Notes: generated by a model from the letters alone, not told the origin. A stretch of 8,567 bases of DNA from an uncultured Oscillospiraceae bacterium (GCA_947630345.1 CANRHF010000080.1:1-8567); one strand, 5' to 3'; counted from the stretch's first letter, positions 1 through 6,521 are shown. Numbers and translations are program-made.

Positions 1-796
1 CTTTTTGGACGTAGGCCGGTACTGGATCCGCGCCTGCGGCATCGACGGCTGGCGGCTGGACGTGGCCGACGAGGTGAGCCACCGGTTCTGGCGGCGGTTC
101 CGGGAGGCCGTCAAGGCGGAAAAGCCCGACGCCCTGCTGATCGGGGAGGAGTGGCACTACGCCGGGGACTTCCTCCAGGGAGACCAGTGGGACAGCGTGA
201 TAAACTACCACTTTTACAACAGCGTCCTGGATCTGGTGGCCCGGGAGACTATCCCGGTGTCCGCGTTTTTCGAAAATCTGGGCTTTCTGCGGGGGAATCT
301 CCACCCCGCCGTCTTCGGGGTGCTGTGGAATCTGATCGGCTCCCACGACACGGAGCGGTTCCTCCGGGCGTCGGGGGGCAGCCTGCCCAAGCTGAAAATG
401 GCGGCGGCCCTCCAACTGCTGCTGCCCGGAATGCCCATGATCTACTACGGCGATGAATACGCCATGGACGGGGGCGGCGACGGGGACAGCCGCCGGGGCA
501 TGGTGTGGGACGAAAACTATCAGGTCCCGGCGATTTTCGACTGGTATCGCCGGCTCACCGCCGCCCGGCGGGCCCACCCCTGCCTGTACCGGGGCCAGGT
601 GACGGCCTATCAGGTAGACGACGGGGCCGGGACCGCCATCCTGACCACGAAGCTAAGTGGCGACCAGGTCACCCTCCTGCTCCACTGCAAGGACGGCGCC
701 GCGCCGCTGCCCGATTACGCCGGGCGGCAGGAGCTGCTCAGCGGTGGGCTGTTCAGCGGCTGTCTGGGCCCCTGGGAGGCCGCGCTGATCGGGTAG
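1..796 (+). CDS. GH13 alpha-amylase-family glycosidase (neopullulanase/cyclomaltodextrinase-like), C-terminal part
   Basis: This is the C-terminal part of a GH13 enzyme that hydrolyses alpha-glucosidic bonds in maltodextrins, cyclodextrins or pullulan. The frame is open to the left edge, so the true start lies outside. Numbering from the TTG codon at 5, the conserved regions appear in order. GIDGWRLDVADEV holds the nucleophile, D19. IGEEWH holds the acid/base, E48; relatives usually have GEIWH. SHDTERF holds the transition-state stabiliser, D115. A YYGDE segment near residue 150 and a C-terminal beta domain follow, ending in LGPWEAALIG before TAG at 794-796. Subfamily GH13_20 enzymes usually have about 580 residues, so more than half is missing. 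No signal peptide can be judged. The galT promoter begins 15 nt after the stop and no terminator separates the two genes. The family is secure; the exact substrate is inferred. Confidence 0.93.
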   Translation, partial: FLDVGRYWIRACGIDGWRLDVADEVSHRFWRRFREAVKAEKPDALLIGEEWHYAGDFLQGDQWDSVINYHFYNSVLDLVARETIPVSAFFENLGFLRGNLHPAVFGVLWNLIGSHDTERFLRASGGSLPKLKMAAALQLLLPGMPMIYYGDEYAMDGGGDGDSRRGMVWDENYQVPAIFDWYRRLTAARRAHPCLYRGQVTAYQVDDGAGTAILTTKLSGDQVTLLLHCKDGAAPLPDYAGRQELLSGGLFSGCLGPWEAALIG

Positions 797-811
797 GGGC
801 GGGAAAATTCC

Positions 812-840
812 TTGACGGAAGGGATTGGTTGGGCTATAAT
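812..840 (+). promoter_or_regulatory. galT promoter (sigma-A type)
   Basis: A TTGACG -35 box (812-817) and a perfect TATAAT -10 box (835-840) are separated by the ideal 17 nt. Transcription should start near 847 and leave a leader of about 40 nt. The leader can form a small hairpin (GGGGC 852-856 with GCCCC 862-866) ahead of the ribosome site GGGAGG (874-879). This gives galT its own strong start, independent of the upstream glycosidase. No clear operator is visible. Confidence 0.85.
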
Positions 841-887
841 GGCCCTATTCGGGGGCGAAAGGCCCCAGTCATCGGGAGGCAAGCGCC

Positions 888-2378
888 ATGGTCAACGAAG
901 CGATTTCGCAGCTGATTTCCTACGCCCGTTCCACCGGGCTGATTCAGGAGGGGGAGACGGCCTGGGCGGTCAACGTCCTGTTAGAGACCCTGAAGCTGGA
1001 TTCCTACGCCGATCCGGGCAAGACCTGGGACCGGGTGGACCTCCCCCAGGTGCTGAAGGTTCTGACCGACGACGCCTGCGCCCGGGGCGTGGTGCCGGAG
1101 GACTCGCCGGTTTACCGGGACCTGTTCGACACGTCCCTCATGGGCCGCCTGACCCCCCGGCCCGCCCAGGTGACGGAGAAATTCCGGGCCCTGTACGCCC
1201 AGAGCCCCCAGGCCGCCACGGACTGGTACTATCAATTCTGCCAGGACACCAACTACATCCGCCGGGACCGGATCGCCAAGGACGTGAAATGGGTGGCCCC
1301 CACGCCCTACGGGGACCTGGACATCACCATCAACCTGTCCAAGCCGGAGAAGGACCCCAAGGCCATCGCCGCCGCCCGGAATCTGCCTGCCGCCGCCTAT
1401 CCCCGGTGCCAGCTGTGCCGGGAGAACGAAGGCTACGCCGGCCGGGTCAACCATCCCGCCCGGCAGAACCACCGGCCGGTGCCCATCACCATCAACGGCA
1501 GCCCCTGGTTTTTGCAGTACAGCCCCTACGTCTATTATAATGAACACTGCATCTGCTTCAACCGGGAGCACACCCCCATGAAGATCGACCGGGCCTGCTT
1601 TGCCAAGCTCCTGGACTTTGTGGGCCAGTTTCCCCATTATTTCGTGGGCTCCAACGCGGACCTGCCCATTGTGGGCGGCTCCATTCTGGCCCACGACCAT
1701 TTCCAGGGCGGGCACTATGCCTTCCCTATGGAGCGCGCCCCCGTGGAGACGCCGGTGGCGTTCCGGGACTACCCCCAAATTCGGGCGGGGATCGTCAAGT
1801 GGCCTCTATCCGTGCTGCGGCTCACCGGGCCGGCGCCGGAGGCGCTGATCAGCCTGTCGGACCGGGTCCTCAACGCCTGGCGGGGGTATACCGACGAGGC
1901 GGCGTTCCTCTACGCCGAGACCGGCGGGGAGCCCCACAACACCATCACCCCCATCGCCCGCCGCCGGGGGACGGACTATGAGCTGGACCTGGTGCTGCGG
2001 AACAACATCACCACCCCGGAACATCCCCTGGGGGTGTACCATCCCCATGCCCAGCTGCACCACATCAAGAAGGAGAACATCGGGCTCATCGAGGTCATGG
2101 GCCTGGCGGTCCTCCCCGCCCGGCTGAAAGCGGAGCTGGCGGCGGTGGCGGAGGCCCTGGCGAGCGGCGGGGACCTGCGGGGGAATGAACTCACCGAAAA
2201 GCACGCCGCCTGGGCCGAGGGCTTTAAGGGGAAGTACGCCCTGACGGCGGAAAACTCCCTGGACATCGTGAAAAAGGAGACCGGGCTGGTATTTGCCCAG
2301 GTCCTGGAGGACGCCGGGGTCTACAAGCGAACGCCGGCAGGCCGGGCGGCCTTCCTGCGCTTCCTGGAAACCATATGA
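888..2378 (+). CDS. galT: UDP-glucose--hexose-1-phosphate uridylyltransferase, Firmicutes type
   Basis: GalT transfers UMP from UDP-glucose to galactose-1-phosphate, giving UDP-galactose and glucose-1-phosphate in the cytoplasmic Leloir pathway. The 496-residue length fits the long Firmicutes class rather than the roughly 350-residue E. coli class. C174 and C177 (CQLC) look like the zinc-binding pair of the family. H269-D-H271-F-Q273 resembles the active-site HxHxQ, with H271 the probable uridylylated nucleophile. A second motif, HPHAQ (385-389), opens the conserved C-terminal segment running on through IKKENIG. The ATG at 888 is chosen because GGGAGG (874-879) lies 8 nt upstream. The gene has its own promoter and ends in a strong hairpin whose first base is the last base of the TGA. 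Neither galK nor galE is visible here. The identification is secure; assigning the catalytic His to the first motif rather than the second is by analogy. Confidence 0.95.
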   Translation: MVNEAISQLISYARSTGLIQEGETAWAVNVLLETLKLDSYADPGKTWDRVDLPQVLKVLTDDACARGVVPEDSPVYRDLFDTSLMGRLTPRPAQVTEKFRALYAQSPQAATDWYYQFCQDTNYIRRDRIAKDVKWVAPTPYGDLDITINLSKPEKDPKAIAAARNLPAAAYPRCQLCRENEGYAGRVNHPARQNHRPVPITINGSPWFLQYSPYVYYNEHCICFNREHTPMKIDRACFAKLLDFVGQFPHYFVGSNADLPIVGGSILAHDHFQGGHYAFPMERAPVETPVAFRDYPQIRAGIVKWPLSVLRLTGPAPEALISLSDRVLNAWRGYTDEAAFLYAETGGEPHNTITPIARRRGTDYELDLVLRNNITTPEHPLGVYHPHAQLHHIKKENIGLIEVMGLAVLPARLKAELAAVAEALASGGDLRGNELTEKHAAWAEGFKGKYALTAENSLDIVKKETGLVFAQVLEDAGVYKRTPAGRAAFLRFLETI

Positions 2379-2411
2379 AAAGAAGCCGGAGCGGGCGCTC
2401 CGGCTTCTTTT
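2378..2411. terminator. Bidirectional terminator between galT and rubrerythrin
   Basis: A perfect 15-bp inverted repeat (2378-2392 and 2397-2411) encloses the 4-nt loop GGGC. It has A4 at the left foot and T4 at the right foot, followed by GCTTTT. It therefore works as an intrinsic terminator for galT on the + strand. It also lies 11 nt past the rubrerythrin stop on the - strand, so the two converging genes share it. Confidence 0.92.
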
Positions 2412-2422
2412 GCTTTTATGGA

Positions 2423-2959
2423 TCAGTAATTCTCCGCGTGGACCTCAAAATAGCTCTGGGGATGGTTGCAGGTGGGGCAGACCTCGGGGGCCTTGGTACC
2501 CACCACGATGTGGCCGCAGTTGCGGCACTCCCACACCTTGACCTCGCTCTTTTCAAAGACCTGGGCGGTCTCCACGTTCTTCAGCAGGGCGCGGTAGCGC
2601 TCCTCATGGCTCTTCTCAATGGCGGCCACCAGGCGGAACCGGGCGGCCAGCTCCGGGAAGCCCTCCTCCTCGGCGGTCTTGGCAAAGCCTTCGTACATAT
2701 CCGTCCACTCGTAGTTCTCCCCGTCGGCGGCGGCGGCCAGGTTGGCCTTGGTGTCGCCAATGCCCTGGAGCTCCTTGAGCCACAGCTTGGCGTGCTCCTT
2801 CTCATTGTCGGCGGTCTTCAGAAACAGAGCGGAGATCTGCTCGTAGCCCTCCTTCTTCGCCACGCTGGCAAAATAGGTGTACTTGTTCCGGGCCTGGGAT
2901 TCGCCGGCAAAGGCGGCTTCCAGGTTCTTCTCGGTTTGGGTGCCTGCGTATTTGCTCAT
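2423..2959 (-). CDS. rbr: Rubrerythrin
   Basis: Rubrerythrin is a cytoplasmic non-haem iron protein that reduces hydrogen peroxide in anaerobes, with electrons from rubredoxin or similar carriers. The first 130 or so residues form the ferritin-like four-helix domain with the diiron ligands: E20 (GESQARNKY), E53 and H56 (EKEH), further Glu in the 84-97 stretch, and E115 (EKSHEERY). The C-terminal rubredoxin domain carries the FeS4 cysteines C145, C148, C161 and C164 (WECRNCG and VCPTC). The 178 residues match the classical two-domain form with the rubredoxin at the C-terminus. The ATG is supported by AGGAGGT (2967-2973), 7 nt upstream. It appears monocistronic, with its own promoter and the terminator shared with galT. 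The Fur/PerR-like palindrome upstream fits peroxide or iron control, which is inferred. Confidence 0.96.
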   Translation of the reverse strand: MSKYAGTQTEKNLEAAFAGESQARNKYTYFASVAKKEGYEQISALFLKTADNEKEHAKLWLKELQGIGDTKANLAAAADGENYEWTDMYEGFAKTAEEEGFPELAARFRLVAAIEKSHEERYRALLKNVETAQVFEKSEVKVWECRNCGHIVVGTKAPEVCPTCNHPQSYFEVHAENY

Positions 2960-3010
2960 GGGACATACCTCCTGATCAAAATTCCGGCGGCCTCGGCTGC
3001 CTTTTGGGAT

Positions 3011-3039
3011 ATTATATCGGATCGGAGGGAAAAAAGCAA
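3011..3039 (-). promoter_or_regulatory. Rubrerythrin promoter
   Basis: On the - strand TTGCTT (3034-3039) and TATAAT (3011-3016) are separated by 17 nt. The predicted start is near 3005, leaving a leader of about 45 nt before the rubrerythrin ATG. The -10 box is perfect and the -35 box matches TTGACA at four of six positions. Confidence 0.75.
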
Positions 3040-3047
3040 TCCCTATT

Positions 3048-3062
3048 TGAGAATTATTCTTA
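3048..3062. promoter_or_regulatory. Fur/PerR-like 7-1-7 palindrome upstream of rubrerythrin
   Basis: The 15-mer TGAGAATTATTCTTA is palindromic at six of seven pairs around a central T. It matches the Fur-family 7-1-7 consensus TGATAATNATTATCA at 12 of 14 defined positions, and the PerR consensus at about 10. It sits 8 nt upstream of the rubrerythrin -35 box. Many anaerobes place rubrerythrin under PerR. The regulator is inferred from the motif only, and AT-rich sequence could produce it by chance. Confidence 0.4.
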
Positions 3063-3089
3063 TTATATCGCAGCGCCGGGCCTGTTTTC

Positions 3090-3121
3090 GTTAAAGACGG
3101 TCTCCAGAAGGGTCCGCTGCC
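3090..3121 (-). pseudogene. Relic of the 3' end of an M56/BlaR1-like gene, with a 117-bp internal deletion
   Basis: Positions 3090-3105 (GTTAAAGACGGTCTCC) are identical to 6553-6568, the last codons of the M56 gene. Positions 3102-3121 (CTCCAGAAGGGTCCGCTGCC) are identical to 6682-6701 in the same gene. The two matches overlap at CTCC, so the relic is that gene end with 117 bp removed in frame. On the - strand it reads RQRTLLE joined to TVFN, where the M56 protein has 39 residues between. The stop is lost (TTC at 3087-3089 instead of TTA) and the frame runs on to a stop at 3063-3065. It has no start or domain, lies 10 nt past the ABC ATPase stop, and should not make a functional protein. It could instead be the end of a lost paralogue with one repeat fewer. 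Confidence 0.75.
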
Positions 3122-3131
3122 TGGACGGTCG

Positions 3132-3803
3132 TTACCTGGTACGGGACAGGCGGCCGTCGTTCAGCGCGTAAGCGATGGGGCATTTTTCGGCTATGGCCAT
3201 GTTGTGGGTGACGATGACCACCGTCAATCCGTTTTGATTCAGCTCCGTCAAGAGCCGCACCAGCGACTCCGCGTTTTGCTGATCCAGGGCGCCGGTCGGT
3301 TCGTCCGCCAGAAGCACCTCCACATTCATCGTCAGCGCCCGGGCGATGGCCACCCGCTGCCGCTGGCCGCCGGACAACTGATTGACCGGCTTTTTGATGG
3401 CGCTTCCCAGACCCACCTGTTCCAAAACCTGCCGCGCCTTTTGGTCGATTTTCCTATTGTAGGTACCGCCGATGATGTGGGGCAGAACCACATTATTCAG
3501 GGCGGACTCCGTGCCGATCAAGCCAAAGCTCTGCAAAATGATGGCAATTTTCTTGTTCCGCAATTGGCATTTTTCCCCATCGGACATGGCGGAGACGTCC
3601 CGGCCCCGGAAGAAGTATTTTCCGGATGTGGCCGTATCCAGGCCCGCGAGAATATGCAGCAGCGTAGACTTCCCGGACCCGGAAGGCCCGGTGATCGCCA
3701 CAAAATCCCCGGAACTAATTTCCAGGTTTACATCCCGCAGGGCGTAAACCTCCGTGGGCTTTCTGGGATTGTACACCTTTTCGACGCCGGATAATTGGAT
3801 CAT
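3132..3803 (-). CDS. ABC transporter ATP-binding protein (MacB/LolD type)
   Basis: This cytoplasmic ATPase would drive the two permeases encoded just upstream. All catalytic elements are intact in 223 residues: Walker A GPSGSGKST (39-47), Q-loop Q91, signature LSGGQ (143-147), Walker B LLADE with D167 and E168, D-loop ALD (172-174) and switch H200. The PTGALD wording after Walker B and the single-domain length fit the MacB/LolD/FtsE group, which works with FtsX-like permeases. The frame stays open upstream to 4337, but the ATG at 3801-3803 is the start. The family homology begins there (MIQLSGVEKVY), and GGAGG (3813-3817) lies 9 nt ahead, inside the last codons of the preceding permease gene. 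Only 2 nt separate the genes, so translation is probably coupled. No clear terminator follows, so some read-through into rubrerythrin is possible. The substrate is unknown. Confidence 0.93.
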   Translation of the reverse strand: MIQLSGVEKVYNPRKPTEVYALRDVNLEISSGDFVAITGPSGSGKSTLLHILAGLDTATSGKYFFRGRDVSAMSDGEKCQLRNKKIAIILQSFGLIGTESALNNVVLPHIIGGTYNRKIDQKARQVLEQVGLGSAIKKPVNQLSGGQRQRVAIARALTMNVEVLLADEPTGALDQQNAESLVRLLTELNQNGLTVVIVTHNMAIAEKCPIAYALNDGRLSRTR

Positions 3804-3805
3804 TC

Positions 3806-5071
3806 CTAATCTCCTCCCTGAAGCAGAAAGATGGTGGATACGTTGCCGAATCGGTGGAACGCGGAAAGAAAACTGAAGATCAGCGCCAAAAGCAGCAGCC
3901 CGAAACAGTAGGACAGCCCAACGACGCCCACCGTAGCGGTGGCGGAGCTGCCGCTTCCCAGCAGCTGCCGGAACCAGGGATAGCTGGCATAGGCGATTAA
4001 AAGGGCAATCAGCAAATTGACACACCCGAAGACGCAGTTCAGGACCAGCATTTTCCTTCTGGTCATGCCGAGCAAAAAGAAAACGGAAAATTCCTGCTGC
4101 CGCTGGAAGGTCATGAGGAACAGATATCCGCCGTAGCCGAAAAAGGCCAGAAGACTCAGCAGCAGGAACTCCAGGATGGCCATGGAGTTGTTCACAAAGA
4201 CGCGGGAAAAGGCCACCTTCTCCAGCTCCCCCATGGTGGCAAAGCTGCCCCAGGCGCCGACCTGGACATTGAGCGCTTGAACGGTTGCCGCCACGTCCGC
4301 GTTCTCCTCCAGGGGCACCAGGAAGCTGCTTTCCCACTGGATCTCCGGGAAATACGCCGGGTCATAGCCCATCACGATGAAATCCGTCCCAGGATAATCG
4401 GACAGCTTCGTTCCAAAGCAGGATAGGGTCGGGAAGCTCCCAAAACCGTGGCAGGCGGGCAGAACGGCTTCCTCTGAAAGAACGCCGGCCACCACGCAGG
4501 GGATGCCCGTATCGCCGTCTCGAAGGGTAGCGGTGGTCTCCGCCCCCAGGGGGACCAAACCCGCGAGAGACGGACTGATTAGGATGGGCACGGCGCCCCT
4601 TTGCTCCGGGGAAGGGGCGCTCTCGCCGCTGAAAAGCCCGGTGGCTTCCAGCATTTCCTCCGAGTAGACCAGCAGGTTCCGAACCGCCGGCTGGTCCTGG
4701 TTGTCTTCCTCCGGCTCGTTTCCCGTTCCCGCGTCGATGTACGCGGGATAAAGTGCTGTCCGCATGGGACCGGCGATTCCGGCGGAGGCCAGAGCGTCCT
4801 TCGCGGCGGCGTCTACAAAGCCCGCGGATTCCGGGTCTATTTCGTTGGTGAAGGCATTATAAACCGCTTCGTTTGGATTAAAAAACAGGGTGCGCGAATC
4901 GTCCACGGCGGCATAAGTCCCTTTTATTTCCCAAGCGAATTGCAGAAAGGCGTCCACGGGACTAAATACAACCATCGAAAGAACGAACATCAGGACCAGC
5001 TGAACGATCAAAACCGCTTCCTGAATGTACCGCCTGGAATAAAAATAACGGGCAAGTCTTATCGCGTTCAT
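3806..5071 (-). CDS. FtsX-like ABC transporter permease (second permease of the operon)
   Basis: This membrane protein of 421 residues has the FtsX/MacB layout. There is one helix near residues 17-38, a large outer domain of about 255 residues, then three helices near 296-322, 338-360 and 376-405. After helix 2 comes the cytoplasmic coupling segment with E327 and G335-M336 (EFSVFFLLGMTRR), typical of FtsX-like permeases contacting the ATPase. The outer domain is acidic and has no motif that I recognise. The ATG at 5069-5071 is chosen because AAGGTGG (5078-5084) lies 6 nt upstream and because it overlaps the preceding gene's stop as ATGA. The longer open frame to 5365 is rejected, since it would overlap that gene by about 300 bp. 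It differs in sequence from its partner, so the transporter is probably a heterodimer. The cargo cannot be told. Confidence 0.85.
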   Translation of the reverse strand: MNAIRLARYFYSRRYIQEAVLIVQLVLMFVLSMVVFSPVDAFLQFAWEIKGTYAAVDDSRTLFFNPNEAVYNAFTNEIDPESAGFVDAAAKDALASAGIAGPMRTALYPAYIDAGTGNEPEEDNQDQPAVRNLLVYSEEMLEATGLFSGESAPSPEQRGAVPILISPSLAGLVPLGAETTATLRDGDTGIPCVVAGVLSEEAVLPACHGFGSFPTLSCFGTKLSDYPGTDFIVMGYDPAYFPEIQWESSFLVPLEENADVAATVQALNVQVGAWGSFATMGELEKVAFSRVFVNNSMAILEFLLLSLLAFFGYGGYLFLMTFQRQQEFSVFFLLGMTRRKMLVLNCVFGCVNLLIALLIAYASYPWFRQLLGSGSSATATVGVVGLSYCFGLLLLALIFSFLSAFHRFGNVSTIFLLQGGD

Positions 5072-6207
5072 TGCAGTCCACCTTTGTCCTGAATTTGCAA
5101 GATGTCGCTTACTTTTTTCCCGGTCAGCAGAATGGTCGCCAAGTACACCAGAACCAGCACGATCAAAAGCGGCCCAATGGCCGGGGCGGCGTCCGCGTCT
5201 ATCACTTCCAGTATGGGAAAACAAAGGATGTGGACCAAAACCGCCGCGAGCGAGCCGGCAATGAACACCATCGCCCAATGGCCCCATAGAAGCAGAACAC
5301 AGATAAACTTCCGCATTCCGCAGATGCGATACACCATCATCTCTTTTTTGTAGAACGCGAGCCACTGTTCCATGATCTGGACGATGGTGATACAGGCGAC
5401 CACGCCCAAAAACAGCGCGCCGATCATGGCGTTTTGGTTATTGAAGTTATAGGAGCTGGCGGAGTCCTTGCTGACAAAGCTGATTTGCGAGTCGGGGAAA
5501 CGGGCGCGCAGAATTTCGCTGTATCTCAGCAGGTCCGACCGGGAGGCGTGGTCAAAATGGACGAGGATCAGGGCCGGAGAGGCATTTTGCAGAAAGGTTT
5601 TGTAGGGAAGGATGGTGAAAAGCGTCTCCTCCACGTTTGCCTGCTCCTCGGGGGAGAGATCCCTTTCCGGAAAGAGGACCGCCTGCGCCTGATCGGAAAT
5701 GCCGCTGCGAATATTGAATGTGGCGATCCACCCCGTCCCGATGATCTCATAGGTATCTGAAAACAGCTCGATCTCTTTTTCCGGGATTTTCCCAATATAC
5801 TCGTAAGAGATGTAGGCCGCTTTCGCCCCCTCCCGCTGTTCCTGCTCATTAAAGAAGCGCCCGCTGACCATGGGAAACCAGCGGTCCGGCTCCGATCCCT
5901 GCCAGCCGATGAGAACGCTGCTTGGAGACTCCCTGACCAGATAGAGGACATTCGACACATCCGATCCAAACAGCGCGTCTATTTCCTGGGGGAAGGATCG
6001 GACGTCGGAGAGCAGCTCCGCGCCGGGCTCGACGGTGACCGTGGAATACTCTGGGGACGAGGTCGAATAGAAATACTGCTTCATGGCATATCCCAGGATG
6101 ATGCTGATGCAAAGCACCGCCACAAATACCCCCAAAAACAGCATGGCGCTGACAGCTTTGTTGCTTAAAATATGCCGCTTTAAGGAACCGAAAAATAGAC
6201 GCCCCAC
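5068..6207 (-). CDS. FtsX-like ABC transporter permease (first gene of the operon)
   Basis: This 379-residue membrane protein begins the operon. A basic N-terminus (SLKRH) leads to helix 1 (about 21-43), an outer domain of about 215 residues, then helices near 260-282, 299-328 and 341-361. The coupling segment KKEMMVYRICGMRK has E289 and G297, the same E-x7-G-M spacing as in the second permease. This marks both as ATPase-contacting FtsX-like subunits. The start is GTG at 6205-6207, preceded by a very strong AGGAGGAGG stretch (6214-6222); the only nearby ATG, at 6227-6229, is out of frame and stops after two codons. Its TGA overlaps the next ATG by 4 nt. Its G+C is lower than that of the flanking genes. 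Peptide or lipid export, or antimicrobial-peptide resistance, is possible by family, but nothing here settles it. Confidence 0.85.
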   Translation of the reverse strand: MGRLFFGSLKRHILSNKAVSAMLFLGVFVAVLCISIILGYAMKQYFYSTSSPEYSTVTVEPGAELLSDVRSFPQEIDALFGSDVSNVLYLVRESPSSVLIGWQGSEPDRWFPMVSGRFFNEQEQREGAKAAYISYEYIGKIPEKEIELFSDTYEIIGTGWIATFNIRSGISDQAQAVLFPERDLSPEEQANVEETLFTILPYKTFLQNASPALILVHFDHASRSDLLRYSEILRARFPDSQISFVSKDSASSYNFNNQNAMIGALFLGVVACITIVQIMEQWLAFYKKEMMVYRICGMRKFICVLLLWGHWAMVFIAGSLAAVLVHILCFPILEVIDADAAPAIGPLLIVLVLVYLATILLTGKKVSDILQIQDKGGLQ

Positions 6208-6242
6208 TTCGATCCTCCTCCTAATTCATCGCTTGCGTATGA

Positions 6243-6256
6243 GTCTTTCCAAAGAC
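6243..6256. repeat. Inverted repeat in the ABC operon leader
   Basis: GTCTTT and AAAGAC flank a 2-nt centre, giving a perfect 6+6 inverted repeat about 25-40 nt after the predicted transcription start. The centre is too tight for a good RNA hairpin, so a DNA operator is the likelier role, if it has one. Confidence 0.3.
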
Positions 6257-6271
6257 CGGTTTGCACGATTT

Positions 6272-6283
6272 TACAAATTTGTA
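6272..6283. promoter_or_regulatory. Perfect 12-bp palindrome at the predicted transcription start
   Basis: TACAAATTTGTA is fully palindromic and lies just downstream of the -10 box (6287-6292), where a bound repressor would block initiation. Its TTGTA/TACAA halves recall GntR-family (YtrA-like) operators, which often control ABC transporter operons. The regulator is not in the window and the assignment is a guess. Confidence 0.35.
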
Positions 6284-6286
6284 TCA

Positions 6287-6315
6287 ATTATAGCGCTCTG
6301 ATTTTTGAAAATCAA
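6287..6315 (-). promoter_or_regulatory. Main promoter of the ABC operon
   Basis: On the - strand TTGATT (6310-6315) and a perfect TATAAT (6287-6292) are exactly 17 nt apart. Initiation is expected near 6280, giving a leader of about 75 nt that ends in a strong ribosome site for the first permease gene. Confidence 0.78.
6299..6314. repeat. Inverted repeat overlapping the ABC promoter -35 box
   Basis: TGATTTT (6299-6305) and AAAATCA (6308-6314) are perfect 7-bp arms around a 2-nt centre. They cover most of the -35 box and part of the spacer, so a protein bound here would compete with RNA polymerase. An alternative is chance symmetry in AT-rich DNA. Confidence 0.35.
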
Positions 6316-6321
6316 GGGATT

Positions 6322-6354
6322 TGGCACAAGTGGGGATTTTCTGGCACAACTGGG
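6322..6354. promoter_or_regulatory. Direct-repeat pair upstream of the ABC promoter (candidate activator site)
   Basis: TGGCACAAGTGGG (6322-6334) and TGGCACAACTGGG (6342-6354) match at 12 of 13 positions and start 20 bp apart, about two helical turns. The nearer copy ends 6 nt upstream of the -35 box. This is the geometry of an activator that binds tandem half-sites, such as an OmpR- or LytTR-type response regulator. The half-site only partly fits the LytTR consensus. Confidence 0.45.
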
Positions 6355-6393
6355 AAATAGTAACAAAATGTAACCTCCAACGCGGCGAATCGT

Positions 6394-6421
6394 GTTATAC
6401 CTCTCGCCTCCAAAAAGTCAA
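6394..6421 (-). promoter_or_regulatory. Possible second, upstream promoter for the ABC operon
   Basis: On the - strand TTGACT (6416-6421) and TATAAC (6394-6399) are separated by 16 nt. It would start near 6387 and give a longer leader running through the direct repeats and the main promoter. The boxes are good but the spacer is short by one. Confidence 0.4.
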
Positions 6422-6476
6422 CGAATCTAAGATTATACGGAAAGGCATTCGCGGGGGCGCTAATATCGATAAAGGC

Positions 6477-6505
6477 AGGCCAGGGACCGTGCTGGTCCCT
6501 GGCCT
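6477..6505 (-). terminator. Hairpin, probable terminator of the M56 gene
   Basis: AGGCCAGGGACC (6477-6488) and GGTCCCTGGCCT (6494-6505) form a perfect 12-bp GC-rich stem with a 5-nt loop. On the - strand it is followed by GCCTTTATCG, a poor T-tract, so termination is likely but may be leaky. It separates M56 transcription from the ABC operon. Confidence 0.55.
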
Positions 6506-6521
6506 TGGGTTATTTCGGTGA

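Noticed and set aside
852..866. Leader hairpin ahead of galT as a possible riboswitch or attenuator
   Set aside because: It is a 5-bp stem in a leader of about 40 nt, too small for a known riboswitch, and no terminator alternative is visible.
981..1778. A 265-codon open frame on the - strand inside galT
   Set aside because: It is wholly antisense to a well-supported gene and resembles no family; such frames are common opposite GC-rich codons.
2375..3094. A 239-codon + strand frame across the rubrerythrin gene
   Set aside because: It is antisense to rubrerythrin, crosses the terminator and promoter, and has no recognisable domain.
3804..4337. N-terminal extension of the ABC ATPase
   Set aside because: The extension lies in the permease gene in another frame; ATPase homology and a ribosome site support the ATG at 3801-3803.
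5072..5365. N-terminal extension of the second permease
   Set aside because: It would overlap the first permease gene by about 300 bp; the ATGA overlap and ribosome site support the start at 5071.
6321..6521. A 66-codon + strand frame in the intergenic region
   Set aside because: It starts with TTG without a ribosome site, runs antisense through promoters and a hairpin, and has no similarity I recognise.
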